Origin: Empedobacter stercoris | GTDB lineage: Bacteria; Bacteroidota; Bacteroidia; Flavobacteriales; Weeksellaceae | Assembly: GCF_965137335.1 (NCBI RefSeq) | Contig: NZ_CBCRZD010000011.1 | Reading direction: 5' to 3' (one strand) | DNA length: 64,000 nucleotides | Program-made: the position numbers and the translations under genes | Notes under the pieces: model-generated | Told to the model about the DNA's origin: nothing | Databases searched by the model: none | What the model saw: only the letters and a program-made list of their open reading frames with translations | Shown here: positions 1-9,256 of the stretch, piece by piece | How positions within the stretch are numbered: position 1 is the first letter of the stretch | How the letters are laid out: each line of letters starts with the position of its first letter

Positions 1-665
1 AATTTGTTAATCTTTACTAAACTAAATATTAATATTTATATAATCAAATTTTAAGTACTTAATTATTAGAATGAAACATTTTTACATTAGAATTGTGATT
101 TAATCAAACTCTATAACACCTTTTATGTAAAATAGGACTTAAAATAAAAGAAGTCTATCAGAATATTTTGATAGACTTTTTTATTTGTTGTTCAGTTGCA
201 TAGTTGCATCTGCTTTTCTCTTTTTTTTAAAAATTTTGATTGCGACTTTGACGAGCAATCAATTACTTATCCTGTAGGGCAAGTTCGTTATTTATTCAAA
301 ATACTGTAGTTTACGGAGGTTTTCTGAATCAAAAAACACACCTTGCTATATTTTATTTTCTTCGAAAAATTAATAAAAGTCTATCTTTTATACTACTTGC
401 TTATTTCTATGAAATACTACTTTTAAAAATCAACTAACTATATTACATATCAATAACTTACAACAATAATTACTACTTTATTTTAGTTGAATTAGTATTT
501 TTATTTTGTAATCATTTGAATATCATAGGAATATAAAATGAATCTCGGTCTCCGTGATTCCGTCTTGCTATTCCTACTTTCATTTGGAATACTATTTTTT
601 CATCTCAATTTCACAGTTTAAACTATCGATTTAAACTATTAATAATTCATCGAAAATCACTTCCC
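1..665. other. gene-poor stretch without a convincing gene
   Basis: AT-rich sequence with no convincing open reading frame. It holds one clear hairpin (151-184) and flanks the truncated propeller gene on its right. Nothing between about 190 and 665 could be assigned to a family in either strand. It may be the remains of the missing part of that truncated gene or replaced DNA. Confidence 0.5.
151..184. terminator. intrinsic terminator, probably bidirectional
   Basis: A 10-bp perfect stem (AAGTCTATCA / TGATAGACTT) with an 8-base loop is followed by a T run on the plus strand, with an A-rich flank on the other side. The gene it serves to the left is outside or at the edge of the window. Confidence 0.6.
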
Positions 666-902
666 CTACATTATACTTTTTTCTAATTGAAAAGTTTCTA
701 AATTCACAATTCCAATACTATTGCCATTTGATCCGTTTGCGCTGGAAATACTTGCATAGATTTTATTTGATACTTTGTCGTAAACAATATCATTTGCAGT
801 TACATCAACTGTATATACGTTTAGTTGAGAAAAGCTACAAATAGATGTAGAGATAAATAAAAAGGATAAATTTTTTTTTATAAGCAATTTTATCTTATAC
901 AA
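666..902 (-). pseudogene. truncated N-terminus of a secreted beta-propeller protein
   Basis: The 78-residue reading frame has a signal peptide followed by a start resembling large secreted YncE-like propeller proteins of Flavobacteriia (pattern NDIVYD..SNKIYAS..SANGSNGNSIGIV). It stops after residue 78, where a second propeller blade would be expected. None of the three downstream frames clearly continues the domain. I infer a 5' remnant of a much longer gene whose rest was deleted or replaced. Resemblance is from memory of the family and has not been checked by search. Confidence 0.5.
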
Positions 903-953
903 TTAGTTGTTTTTAATTACTTCCAAATATATACTAAATAACTAATCATTTAA

Positions 954-978
954 CAAAAAAAGCAGTTATTCAACTGCT
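954..978 (-). terminator. intrinsic terminator overlapping a stop codon
   Basis: On the minus strand AGCAGTT-GAAT-AACTGCT is followed by six or more T. The loop contains the TAA stop codon of the upstream gene, so the hairpin is partly made of coding sequence. Confidence 0.7.
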
Positions 979-1787
979 TCTTCTACTTCTTCATTCATAT
1001 TATTTTCTAATTCACTTAAAGCTAAATTTAATGAAATCTCCGTGCAATACTTTGAACCTAAATCCAATCCTTTTTGAAGAAATTCTTCAGCTTTTTCTTT
1101 CTCGCCCGTAAAATAATAATAGTTATAAAACAATCCGTATCCATCTGGGTTTCCTAAATCAAGTACGCGTTGTGCCAATTGCTCTAACTCTTTATTGGGT
1201 TCCAATTTCAACTCTTCTGTAGCTGATAAAGTCTCAAAAATACCACCTGATTGTTCAGCAAATTTATACGCAAATACTATTTTACAACTTTCGTCAAAAC
1301 CATCTTTACAAAGTTTAGCATTTGCTGTTTCGTTTTCTTTTAACTTTCGATTCAAACCTTCTTCATCAAAATCAAACAAATAACTTGCATTATTTTTAAA
1401 ATTAATGTCATAATTTTGAGCCATCCAACCTGCTCGTTGTGCTAATTTAGCCTCTGTTTGCGGTTTATTTTCGAAAGATTTTAGATTAGATTTGTATACT
1501 TTTTTATCAACCCAATCTGAAATTCCTTTTAATTGATTCTTTTCTTTTTTGAAGATAAAAACTGTTTTCTCTACAAAAATCACTACTGAATCGTTGCGCT
1601 CAAAAAATTCGTACCCTTCTTCGTCAAATTCAGTGATTGTTACTTTTCCTTTTCCATCAAATTTTAATGGATTGTATAATTCATCCTTTGACTTTGTTGT
1701 AAAAACACCTTCTAATGTATTGGTAACTTGTTGAGCAAAAAGAGTTGACACTGCAAAAAGAGCTGTCAAAAGAAATATCTTTTTCAT
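966..1787 (-). CDS. secreted protein of unknown function
   Basis: A 273-residue protein with a typical signal peptide (MKKIFLLTALFAVSTLFAQ, cleavage near residue 19), so it is periplasmic or exported. The middle (about 20-130) is rich in beta-strand-like sequence and has no motif I recognise. The last 100 residues are helical and resemble TPR/Sel1-like repeats (EKEKAEEFLQKGLDLGSKYC). The tail is very acidic. It is monocistronic, ending in a terminator that overlaps its stop. I do not recognise the family; a TPR-type scaffold is only a structural guess. Confidence 0.7.
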   Translation of the reverse strand: MKKIFLLTALFAVSTLFAQQVTNTLEGVFTTKSKDELYNPLKFDGKGKVTITEFDEEGYEFFERNDSVVIFVEKTVFIFKKEKNQLKGISDWVDKKVYKSNLKSFENKPQTEAKLAQRAGWMAQNYDINFKNNASYLFDFDEEGLNRKLKENETANAKLCKDGFDESCKIVFAYKFAEQSGGIFETLSATEELKLEPNKELEQLAQRVLDLGNPDGYGLFYNYYYFTGEKEKAEEFLQKGLDLGSKYCTEISLNLALSELENNMNEEVEEAVE

Positions 1788-1872
1788 TTATAAAATTCTC
1801 AAAATTAATAATTGAGTCAAAAATAAAGTTTTTAAATTTTAGAAAACTCACTAATTATAGTTAAAATAAAAA

Positions 1873-1897
1873 AAGTAGCCCTAAAATAGAGCGACTT
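1873..1897 (-). terminator. probable terminator of the RND efflux operon
   Basis: An imperfect stem (AAGT.GC.CTA / TAG.GC.ACTT) on the minus strand is followed by TTTTTTT, about 27 bases after the stop of the pump gene. Confidence 0.5.
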
Positions 1898-1923
1898 CAA
1901 TTATTAAATATCGAATTGAATGG

Positions 1924-4900
1924 TTATTCTTCCCATTCTTCTTTTATTTGGCGTGATTGATAATCAGCAACCATTTCTGCTTCATAATCAATTTTTTCTC
2001 CTTTTGAGAATCGTCTTATTGCACTATCAAATAAGGAGTAAACTACTGGTACAATGATTAATGTAAGGAATAATGACGAAACTAATCCACCAATAATTAC
2101 CCATGCTAATCCGTTATTCATCTCTGCTCCTGCCCCTTCTGCTAAAGCGATTGGAATCATACCAAACACCATGGCAATGGTTGTCATTAAAATTGGACGA
2201 AGACGCGCATGATTGGCTTGTACCAATGCATCATGAGTTGTTTCTCCTGCTTCTTTCCTATGGTTTGTAAAATCGACCAATAAAATAGCATTCTTACACA
2301 CTAAACCGATTAACATAATCATTCCGAGAATCGTAAAAATATTCAACGAATTATTCGTTAAAGCTAAAATCAAGAAAACTCCGATTAATGATAATGGAAT
2401 AGAGAATAATACTACAAATGGATAAACAAATGAGTCGTACAAGGCTACCATGACCAAATAAACTAAAATAATTGCAGCCAATAATGCGTAACCTAATGTA
2501 CCAAAACCTTCGTCTTGCATTTCTTTGTCTCCACCCCAAACATATGAAACTCCTGTAGGTCGTTTGTTATCTATTTTGTTTAATTTTTCTGTAAATTCAT
2601 TTATAATATCGCCTGAAGTACGACCAACAGCCTGAGATTGAACTGTAACAGAAGGTGTTTTATCACGACGTTCTAAGAAACTTGGTCCAGAACTTTGCGT
2701 CACTGTTGCAAATTGATCCAAACGAATTTGTTGACCTTTATCATTCACAAAAATCAAACTACGAACATCATCAATATTCGAACGATTGAAATCATTGTAT
2801 TGAATATTAATGTCATATTCGTATTCACCTGCTCTAAATTTACCATCGGTATTTCCAGAAAAAGCCGTTTGCATGGTTAATCCAACCGTTTGCAAATTCA
2901 ATCCTAATAAAGCCATTTTATCGCGGTCAACTTGGACATTAATTTCAGGATTTCCAGTTTCAGTTGTTAATTTCACTTCCGAAGAACCTTTGATTTGTTC
3001 TAATTCTTGTTTGGCTAATTCGGCAAATATCATTGCACTTTCTACATTAGATCCTGTGACCACCAAAGCAATAGGCGCTTCTTCTGCACTAACAATACCT
3101 ACTGGAACGGTTTTTACTTTTACTCCAACCAATTCTTTTTCTAATTCACGCTTTATTTTTGCAGCATAAATAAACGAATTGTCTTCACGTTCTGATTTAT
3201 CATTCAAAATAACATCAATTTCCGCTTTGTAAGCTGTTGCTTGTGCTGCTCCGAACCCTTCAGAACTTTGACCAACAGTTGTAATCATATCGACTACTTC
3301 TTTTTTATTGCGTAAAAATTTCTCCGCTTTTTGCGTAACAAAATTTGATTCTTCGATTGTTGCATCTTTAGGTAATTCCATTTGAACCAAGAATTCTCCT
3401 TTATCCGTTTTAGGAAAAAACTCATTCCCAACATATTTTCCTCCAATTAAAACGCCAACAACTGCAAACAAAACAACAAAAACTCCAACAAAAACTCCAA
3501 TACGTCGAGTAGTCGTTTTAAGACACCACTCTAACATATCTGAAATGAAGTGTGTAAATTTTGTTAACTGTTTTTCGAACCAAAGAATAAATTTTTCGAA
3601 AATATTTTTTCCTGTAATATGCTCTAATTTTCCGAAACGAGAAGACAACCAAGGGACAATTGTAAATGACGATAACAAGGATAATAAGGTTGCTATAACA
3701 ACTGTCACACAAAATTGTGCAATAATATTCGCTACCAAACCTGTACTCATCGCAATTGGTAAGAATACAACTACAATGACCAATGTAATGGCTGTTACTG
3801 TAAATCCGATTTCTTTTGAACCATCATAAGATGCTCTAATCTTCGATTTTCCCATTTCCATGTGACGGTAAATATTCTCTAAAACAACAATGGCATCATC
3901 CACCAAAATCCCTACAACAAGTGATAAACCAAGTAAAGACATCAAGTTTAGCGTATATCCCATCAAGTACATTCCGATAAACGTTGCAATTAACGAAGCT
4001 GGAATAGAAACCATTACAATAAAGGCATTTCGAATACTATGTAAAAACAAAAGCATTACAACTGCAACCAAAACAACTGCTAAAAGCAAATCGAAAATAA
4101 CATGATTTGCAGCTGCTAATGTAAAGTCAGAAGTATCATTTACAATCTGAATTTTCAATCCTTCTTTCTTATAATCTGTTTCAACTTTTTGGATCGTCTC
4201 CTTCATTAATTCAGAAACCGCAACTGCATTTGCGTCAGACTGTTTTACAACCTGTACAATAATCGCTGAACTTTGATTAACGCGTGCTATTTTCTCAACT
4301 TCTTTTTGAGAATCTTGTACAAAAGCAACTTCTGATAAACGAACTTGAATTCCATTATTCGAAGAAATAACTAAATTATTTAATTCTTCTACCGATTTAT
4401 ATTTACCAGAAAGACGGATAATCGTTGAGTTTTCGCGTGTTTTTACACTTCCTGTTGGAAAATCTAAATTAGATGTCAAAATTGCTTGTTGAATTTGAGG
4501 TACAGATAAACCATAACCTTTCAATTTCAAAGGATCTAAACTGACTTGAATTTCACGTTCTTGACCACCAATCAAATTTATTTGTGCGACACCTGTCACA
4601 CGAGACAAAACTGGTTCTATTTTTTTATCTAATAAATCGTACAAATCTTTTTCTGTCAACTTATCAGATGTCACACCGGCAGTAATAATCGGTAAATCAC
4701 TTAACGAGAATTTCGTCAAAGAAGGTGGATCAACATCGTCTGGTAAATCTTTTTCGATTGCATTAATCTTACGTTGCGCATCATTCAATGCTAAATCTGC
4801 ATTCGCGTCAGAATTTAACGTTACCATTACAACTGATAAACTTTCGTAGGATTTCGATTCTACTTTTTTTACATTTTCTAAGGCTGCAACAGCATCCTCT

Positions 4901-5100
4901 ATCTTTTTGGTAACAGAGTTTTCAACTTCGTTTGGAGAAGCTCCAGGATAAATTGTTGAAATTGTTACGACATTCGTTTCAAATTTTGGGATTAATTCGT
5001 ATCCCATCTGTGTGTAACTAAACAATCCTCCCAAGGTCAAAATCGTGAATAACACGATAATCATTGTGGGACGTTTAATTGATATTTCTGCTATTTTCAT
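1924..5100 (-). CDS. RND multidrug efflux pump, inner-membrane permease (HAE1/AcrB family)
   Basis: This 1058-residue protein is the proton-driven pump of a tripartite exporter and sits as a trimer in the inner membrane. An N-terminal helix (about 10-30), two large periplasmic loops and the usual 12-helix layout can be followed. The proton relay is intact: Asp401-Asp402 in the TM4 segment GILVDDAIVVLENI, and Lys936 in GLVCKNAILLVDF of TM10. Full length for the family. It is the last gene of the operon, 12 bases after the adaptor. Substrates cannot be read from sequence; the local TetR suggests drug- or toxin-induced expression. Confidence 0.95.
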   Translation of the reverse strand: MKIAEISIKRPTMIIVLFTILTLGGLFSYTQMGYELIPKFETNVVTISTIYPGASPNEVENSVTKKIEDAVAALENVKKVESKSYESLSVVMVTLNSDANADLALNDAQRKINAIEKDLPDDVDPPSLTKFSLSDLPIITAGVTSDKLTEKDLYDLLDKKIEPVLSRVTGVAQINLIGGQEREIQVSLDPLKLKGYGLSVPQIQQAILTSNLDFPTGSVKTRENSTIIRLSGKYKSVEELNNLVISSNNGIQVRLSEVAFVQDSQKEVEKIARVNQSSAIIVQVVKQSDANAVAVSELMKETIQKVETDYKKEGLKIQIVNDTSDFTLAAANHVIFDLLLAVVLVAVVMLLFLHSIRNAFIVMVSIPASLIATFIGMYLMGYTLNLMSLLGLSLVVGILVDDAIVVLENIYRHMEMGKSKIRASYDGSKEIGFTVTAITLVIVVVFLPIAMSTGLVANIIAQFCVTVVIATLLSLLSSFTIVPWLSSRFGKLEHITGKNIFEKFILWFEKQLTKFTHFISDMLEWCLKTTTRRIGVFVGVFVVLFAVVGVLIGGKYVGNEFFPKTDKGEFLVQMELPKDATIEESNFVTQKAEKFLRNKKEVVDMITTVGQSSEGFGAAQATAYKAEIDVILNDKSEREDNSFIYAAKIKRELEKELVGVKVKTVPVGIVSAEEAPIALVVTGSNVESAMIFAELAKQELEQIKGSSEVKLTTETGNPEINVQVDRDKMALLGLNLQTVGLTMQTAFSGNTDGKFRAGEYEYDINIQYNDFNRSNIDDVRSLIFVNDKGQQIRLDQFATVTQSSGPSFLERRDKTPSVTVQSQAVGRTSGDIINEFTEKLNKIDNKRPTGVSYVWGGDKEMQDEGFGTLGYALLAAIILVYLVMVALYDSFVYPFVVLFSIPLSLIGVFLILALTNNSLNIFTILGMIMLIGLVCKNAILLVDFTNHRKEAGETTHDALVQANHARLRPILMTTIAMVFGMIPIALAEGAGAEMNNGLAWVIIGGLVSSLFLTLIIVPVVYSLFDSAIRRFSKGEKIDYEAEMVADYQSRQIKEEWEE

Positions 5101-5112
5101 TGAAAAATTATC

Positions 5113-6183
5113 TTACTTTACAACTTTCACTTTCGTTCCATCTTTCAGATTAATCTGACCACTTGTCACAATTTCAGCTCCTTCTTTTACTCCACTGATA
5201 ATTTCAACTTCGGTTCCTACCGTTTTTCCAATGACAACTTTCGTTAGTTTTGCGATATTATTTTCAACGACAAAAACTTGTCCAGAACTAATCCCATTTA
5301 CAAAAGCATTGGCTGGGATAACCAAAACATTTTTCCCTGCATTAACATCATCTTTTGTGGAAAAAATTGCTGTTCCATACATACCAGCTTTTAATCCCGA
5401 ATTATTCGAAACTTGAATTTCTACTGGAAAATTTAACGAAGCATCTGCTTTAGGCGCAATAAAAGAAATTTTTCCTGCAAATTCTTGATCTGGAAAAACA
5501 CTTGCTAACACTTTGATTGTTTGACCAACTTTTAAATTCACAACTTCAGCTTCTGTAACTGTAACTTGTAATTTTAATTTTGATACATTTACAATATCAA
5601 ACATTTGTGAACCTGGTGCTACAACAGAACCTGGTTCGATGTAACGTTTATTAATTACACCAGAAATTGTTGCTTTTACATTGGTATCGCGCACACGTAA
5701 ATTTTGAGCAGAAACAGCTGCTCTCGCATTTTTTAATTGTAAACGCGAGTGATCCAATTGTTGCTTTGTTACTCCGCCTGTTTTGTATGCATTTTCGTAA
5801 CGCTCATTGTCCACTATAGCATTTTGTAAATTATTTTGTGCTTGTGTCACATCAACTTCAATTGCATCTTTTTTAATTGTTGCCAATGTTTGTCCAACAG
5901 AAACATAGCTCCCCTCATCAACCAAAACACGCACAATTCGTCCTGAAATTTCAGACGGGAAACTCATTTCTTGAAACGGTGCAAATGTTCCGTTTGATGT
6001 ATAATCTGTATTCAAGCTTTCGTATTTCGCTTTGACAGTATTCACCACCACCTCATCGGCACTTTCATTTACAATCGCAACCTCTTCTTCTTGCTTCGCT
6101 TTGTTATTTTTGATGATGTAAACTGCTCCTCCAATCAAGCCAGCAGCAATTAATATATAAAGTAAAGTTTTTACTGATTTCAT
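5113..6183 (-). CDS. RND efflux periplasmic adaptor subunit (HlyD/MFP family)
   Basis: A 356-residue membrane fusion protein that bridges the pump and the outer-membrane channel. A single N-terminal membrane anchor (about 7-24) has no lipobox cysteine. The split lipoyl/barrel-sandwich domain (about 70-105 and 165-205) brackets a short helical hairpin (about 105-160), followed by the beta-barrel (about 205-280) and a membrane-proximal domain ending in KDGTKVKV. It lies 12 bases from the genes on both sides, so it is surely cotranscribed. Confidence 0.93.
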   Translation of the reverse strand: MKSVKTLLYILIAAGLIGGAVYIIKNNKAKQEEEVAIVNESADEVVVNTVKAKYESLNTDYTSNGTFAPFQEMSFPSEISGRIVRVLVDEGSYVSVGQTLATIKKDAIEVDVTQAQNNLQNAIVDNERYENAYKTGGVTKQQLDHSRLQLKNARAAVSAQNLRVRDTNVKATISGVINKRYIEPGSVVAPGSQMFDIVNVSKLKLQVTVTEAEVVNLKVGQTIKVLASVFPDQEFAGKISFIAPKADASLNFPVEIQVSNNSGLKAGMYGTAIFSTKDDVNAGKNVLVIPANAFVNGISSGQVFVVENNIAKLTKVVIGKTVGTEVEIISGVKEGAEIVTSGQINLKDGTKVKVVK

Positions 6184-6195
6184 AAATCGGTTCTA

Positions 6196-7509
6196 TTATT
6201 GAATTAATGTGTTTAAATCTCCTTTGGCTTTTATTAAAGCTATTTCGGCAATTTTATATTCTAATAAAGCATTTGAATAATTATTTCGAGCAGCTGTTAA
6301 CGCATTTTCGGCATCTAATATTTCTGTCAAATTTGCCAAACCTTGCTGATAATTATTTTGTGTATTTGATAAAACTTTCTCAGCTAACATTACATTTTCT
6401 TCTTGAATATCAACACTTTTTAACGTATTTTCAATTTGAGCTTTAGCATTCTGATATTCTAAACTCAACCCCAGTTTCGTATCATTCATTTGTTGTTCAA
6501 TATCGAGTAAATCAATTTCTGCTTGATTTATTTTAGCTTTTGTAGCTCCACCAGAAAAAATAGGAACTTTTACACTCAATCCAATTGAAGCTAAATCTGA
6601 CCAAAAATAATCTTTAGACGTTAAAAATTTATCACCCATTCCTGCGACACCATAATTAGCTGCTAAACCAACGGTTGGATAAAGATTTGCACGTTCCGCA
6701 TCTTTCGCAAAACCTAATAATTCTTTTTGTTTGGATAAAAGTTTGAACGCTGTTCTATTTTCGACTTCAACCTGATGATCTAATAAAACTAAATTTGGCG
6801 AAATTGTTTCTTCTTTCAAATAAATTGGCTCATCGATTGGATAACCCATATAAAATTTCAACGCATTTTTGTTGATTTCCACAGCATTTACCAATTGTTG
6901 ACGTGAAGAGGAAATATTATTTAATTGAACCACAATTCGATCCAAATCAATTGGTTTTGCCAATCCATTTTCCACCAAACTTTTAATAACATTGCGAACT
7001 TTATTCGTGTTCTCATAACTTTTATCAATCGTTTTTAATTTTTCTTCTTGAATAAAAACTTGATAATACGCATTTGCTACACGCTCTATAATTTGTTCCT
7101 CCGTTAACTCTGCATTGATTTGGTAAAATTCTCGTGTAGATTTCGCCGCTTTAAGTCCTGTAAAAACACGCTGATCAAATAATGTTTGATATACATTAAC
7201 ACCGATATTCGAAACCCAAGGCCTACTCATTTCACCTTTCATTTGTTGCCCCGCAAAGGACAAAACCATTTGCTGTAAAATTGGACTATACTGAATTGCG
7301 GCATCAGCACTCACTTGTGGCAAAGCTCCAGCTCTTGCTTCGTCTATTTTGAATTCCGCTTTTTTTATTGCTAAATCTGCTCGTTTTGCATCCGCTTTGT
7401 TTTCTAATGCAAATTTTATAGCATCTTTTAGTGCAATAATTTCTTGTGCATTTACGGTATTCATTACTGCTATAATCGCTATGGAAAGTAATAATTTGAA
7501 CCTCTTCAT
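6196..7509 (-). CDS. TolC-family outer-membrane efflux channel
   Basis: The channel component of the tripartite pump. I start it at the ATG at 7509, giving 437 residues and a clean signal peptide (MKRFKLLLSIAIIAVMNTVNAQ). A longer in-frame start at 7587 would overlap the repressor gene and lose the signal peptide. Two OEP repeats are visible (about 25-210 and 225-430), with the long coiled-coil helices expected of TolC (KTIDKSYENTNKVRNVI; the C-terminal half QAEIDLLDIEQQMNDTK). Only four bases separate it from the tetR stop codon. Confidence 0.93.
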   Translation of the reverse strand: MKRFKLLLSIAIIAVMNTVNAQEIIALKDAIKFALENKADAKRADLAIKKAEFKIDEARAGALPQVSADAAIQYSPILQQMVLSFAGQQMKGEMSRPWVSNIGVNVYQTLFDQRVFTGLKAAKSTREFYQINAELTEEQIIERVANAYYQVFIQEEKLKTIDKSYENTNKVRNVIKSLVENGLAKPIDLDRIVVQLNNISSSRQQLVNAVEINKNALKFYMGYPIDEPIYLKEETISPNLVLLDHQVEVENRTAFKLLSKQKELLGFAKDAERANLYPTVGLAANYGVAGMGDKFLTSKDYFWSDLASIGLSVKVPIFSGGATKAKINQAEIDLLDIEQQMNDTKLGLSLEYQNAKAQIENTLKSVDIQEENVMLAEKVLSNTQNNYQQGLANLTEILDAENALTAARNNYSNALLEYKIAEIALIKAKGDLNTLIQ

Positions 7510-7513
7510 CAAT

Positions 7514-8107
7514 TTATTTCTTATTAAAAAGTGTATTGAGTATAATCTGTTTTCGATCCGAAAGAATTCGTTTAAAATCATCGTCACTTAATTTCAAGTC
7601 TAACTGAAGAAGCGGACGAATAGTAAACGGATAATTAATTAACGAAATCATATTCAATAAAAACTGAATTGGTTCCATTTTTTCTATTGTTCCTTTTTCC
7701 ATTTCTTCTTCTAATCGTTCATAAAAAACTTGGACAACCTCATCCAAATTATCTTTCATTAATTTAGAACACATCGTCTTATTTTTATTCATTTCGGTTA
7801 CGATATAGGTTTCCAAATAAGGGTATTTTATAGATGTAGCAATTGAATCTTCGATAAACTCTCCTATCATCTCTTTTATATCACGATTTCGATCTAAAAT
7901 TGCACGCGATTTTTCATTACTCACAACTGTTGCTTCTTCATAAATAATGCTAATCAAATTGTTACGCGATCTAAAATAGTAATTGATCAACGTACGATTC
8001 ACTTTCGCTTCATCCGCTATTTCTTGTGTAGTGGCATGAAATCTACCTTCACCAAAAAACATCCTTTTTGCTGTTTCTTTGATTAATTCTTCCGTATCAT
8101 CTTTCAT
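7514..8107 (-). CDS. TetR/AcrR-family transcriptional regulator
   Basis: A 197-residue repressor, the first gene of the efflux operon it presumably controls. The N-terminal helix-turn-helix is plain (about 22-60: TTQEIADEAKVNRTLINYYF, then RSRNNLISIIYEEA). The C-terminal ligand-binding domain (about 70-195) is all-helical and has no family-specific mark. An 18-bp perfect palindrome 20-37 bases upstream of its ATG is the obvious operator, implying autoregulation of the whole operon. Confidence 0.93.
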   Translation of the reverse strand: MKDDTEELIKETAKRMFFGEGRFHATTQEIADEAKVNRTLINYYFRSRNNLISIIYEEATVVSNEKSRAILDRNRDIKEMIGEFIEDSIATSIKYPYLETYIVTEMNKNKTMCSKLMKDNLDEVVQVFYERLEEEMEKGTIEKMEPIQFLLNMISLINYPFTIRPLLQLDLKLSDDDFKRILSDRKQIILNTLFNKK

Positions 8108-8126
8108 ATCTATGTGCTATTTTATT

Positions 8127-8176
8127 TTTGACAAATTTGTCAAACAAAATTATTAATATATTTTGTTAATCCAAAA
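8127..8176 (-). promoter_or_regulatory. promoter and palindromic operator of the tetR-efflux operon
   Basis: On the minus strand TTTTGG (8171-8176) lies about 18 bases from TAATTTTG (8145-8152), matching the Bacteroidota -33/-7 pattern TTTG..TAnnTTTG. Immediately downstream, 8127-8144 reads TTTGACAAATTTGTCAAA, a perfect 18-bp palindrome spanning the expected transcription start. This is a classic repressor position. Assignment of the palindrome to the adjacent TetR is inference. Confidence 0.75.
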
Positions 8177-8227
8177 GTTAAACATTATTTTTATAAAAAT
8201 CGTGTGGATTACCGATTTGATTATCCG

Positions 8228-8235
8228 TAAATTTG
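8228..8235 (+). promoter_or_regulatory. -7 box TAAATTTG, four bases before the ypdA start
   Basis: Matches TAnnTTTG. It is only four bases from the ATG at 8240, so transcription would start at or next to the start codon, predicting a leaderless message. Confidence 0.55.
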
Positions 8236-8239
8236 CGCG

Positions 8240-9217
8240 ATGAAAGAACAATATGATTTGATAATTGTCGGTGCTGGACCTATTGGTTTAGCTTGTGCAA
8301 TAGAAGCGAAAAGAAACAATCTTTCTTATTTAATTTTAGAAAAAGGAGCCTTAACAAATAGTTTATACAATTATCCTTTGTACATGACTTTTTTTTCGAC
8401 TGCCGAACGATTAGAAATTGGTGACATCCCGTTCAATTGTATTGCACCAAAACCTGGTCGACAAGAAGCGTTGGAATACTATCGAAACATTCATAAGTAT
8501 TTTAAATTTAATTTAAATCTTTATGAAGAAGTCTTAGCTATCACTAAAATTGAAACTTCAAATTTTAAAATTAACACCTCAAAAAATAGCTATTCTGCAA
8601 AAAATGTAGTGCTTGCAACTGGGTTTTATGACATCCCTAATATGATGCAAATAGAAGGCGAAGATTTGCCAAAAGTGCATCATTATTATAAAGAGGCGCA
8701 TCCGTATTCTTTTCAGAATGTTGTCGTTGTTGGAGCAAATAATTCATCCGTAGATGCCGCTTTAGAATGTTACCGAAAGGGTGCAAATGTAACCATGGTA
8801 ATTCGAGGAGATAGTTTTACAAATCGTTTAAAATATTGGGTTCGACCTGATATTGAAAATCGTATCACGGAAGGAAGTATCAAAGCATATTTCAACTCGA
8901 ATATCACCTCTATCAATGAAAATCAGGTTAATATTAAAACACCACAAGGAGATATTTCAATAGAAAATGATACCGTTTTAGCATTAACGGGTTATCATCC
9001 TAACTTCAAATTTCTCGAAAATTGTGGAATTACATTAAGTGATGATGAATTAAAAACACCTACATATAATCCCGAAACAATGGAAACTAATGTAGATGGT
9101 TTATATTTGGCAGGAGTTGTTTGTGGAGGAATGTTGACGAATATTTGGTTTATCGAAAACTCGCGCATACATGCACAACAAATTGTGGAGGCTATTTTAG
9201 CAAAAAATAATGAATAA
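8240..9217 (+). CDS. YpdA-family FAD/NAD(P) oxidoreductase (putative bacillithiol disulfide reductase type)
   Basis: A 325-residue flavoprotein with an N-terminal FAD Rossmann motif (YDLIIVGAGPIGLACAIEA, residues about 5-23), a second NAD(P) dinucleotide fold (about 160-190, VVVVGANNSSVDAALECYR) and a C-terminal FAD-contact segment (VDGLYLAGVVCGG). No CxxC redox pair is visible, as in YpdA rather than thioredoxin reductase. Characterised YpdA proteins reduce bacillithiol disulfide; whether this organism makes bacillithiol is not shown here. The next gene lies 39 bases downstream and may be cotranscribed. Confidence 0.85.
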   Translation: MKEQYDLIIVGAGPIGLACAIEAKRNNLSYLILEKGALTNSLYNYPLYMTFFSTAERLEIGDIPFNCIAPKPGRQEALEYYRNIHKYFKFNLNLYEEVLAITKIETSNFKINTSKNSYSAKNVVLATGFYDIPNMMQIEGEDLPKVHHYYKEAHPYSFQNVVVVGANNSSVDAALECYRKGANVTMVIRGDSFTNRLKYWVRPDIENRITEGSIKAYFNSNITSINENQVNIKTPQGDISIENDTVLALTGYHPNFKFLENCGITLSDDELKTPTYNPETMETNVDGLYLAGVVCGGMLTNIWFIENSRIHAQQIVEAILAKNNE

Positions 9218-9256
9218 AATATTCTGAATAAAATCAGAACATAAAATACAAATTAC

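Noticed and set aside
3545..4105. Several 60-120-residue plus-strand frames inside the RND pump region
   Set aside because: All are complementary to the pump coding sequence, which has intact motifs across the region.
7510..7587. Longer start of the TolC-family gene
   Set aside because: It overlaps the tetR coding sequence and buries the signal peptide at residue 27.
7349..7591. 80-residue plus-strand frame opposite tolC and tetR
   Set aside because: A shadow of two well-supported minus-strand genes, with no motif of its own.
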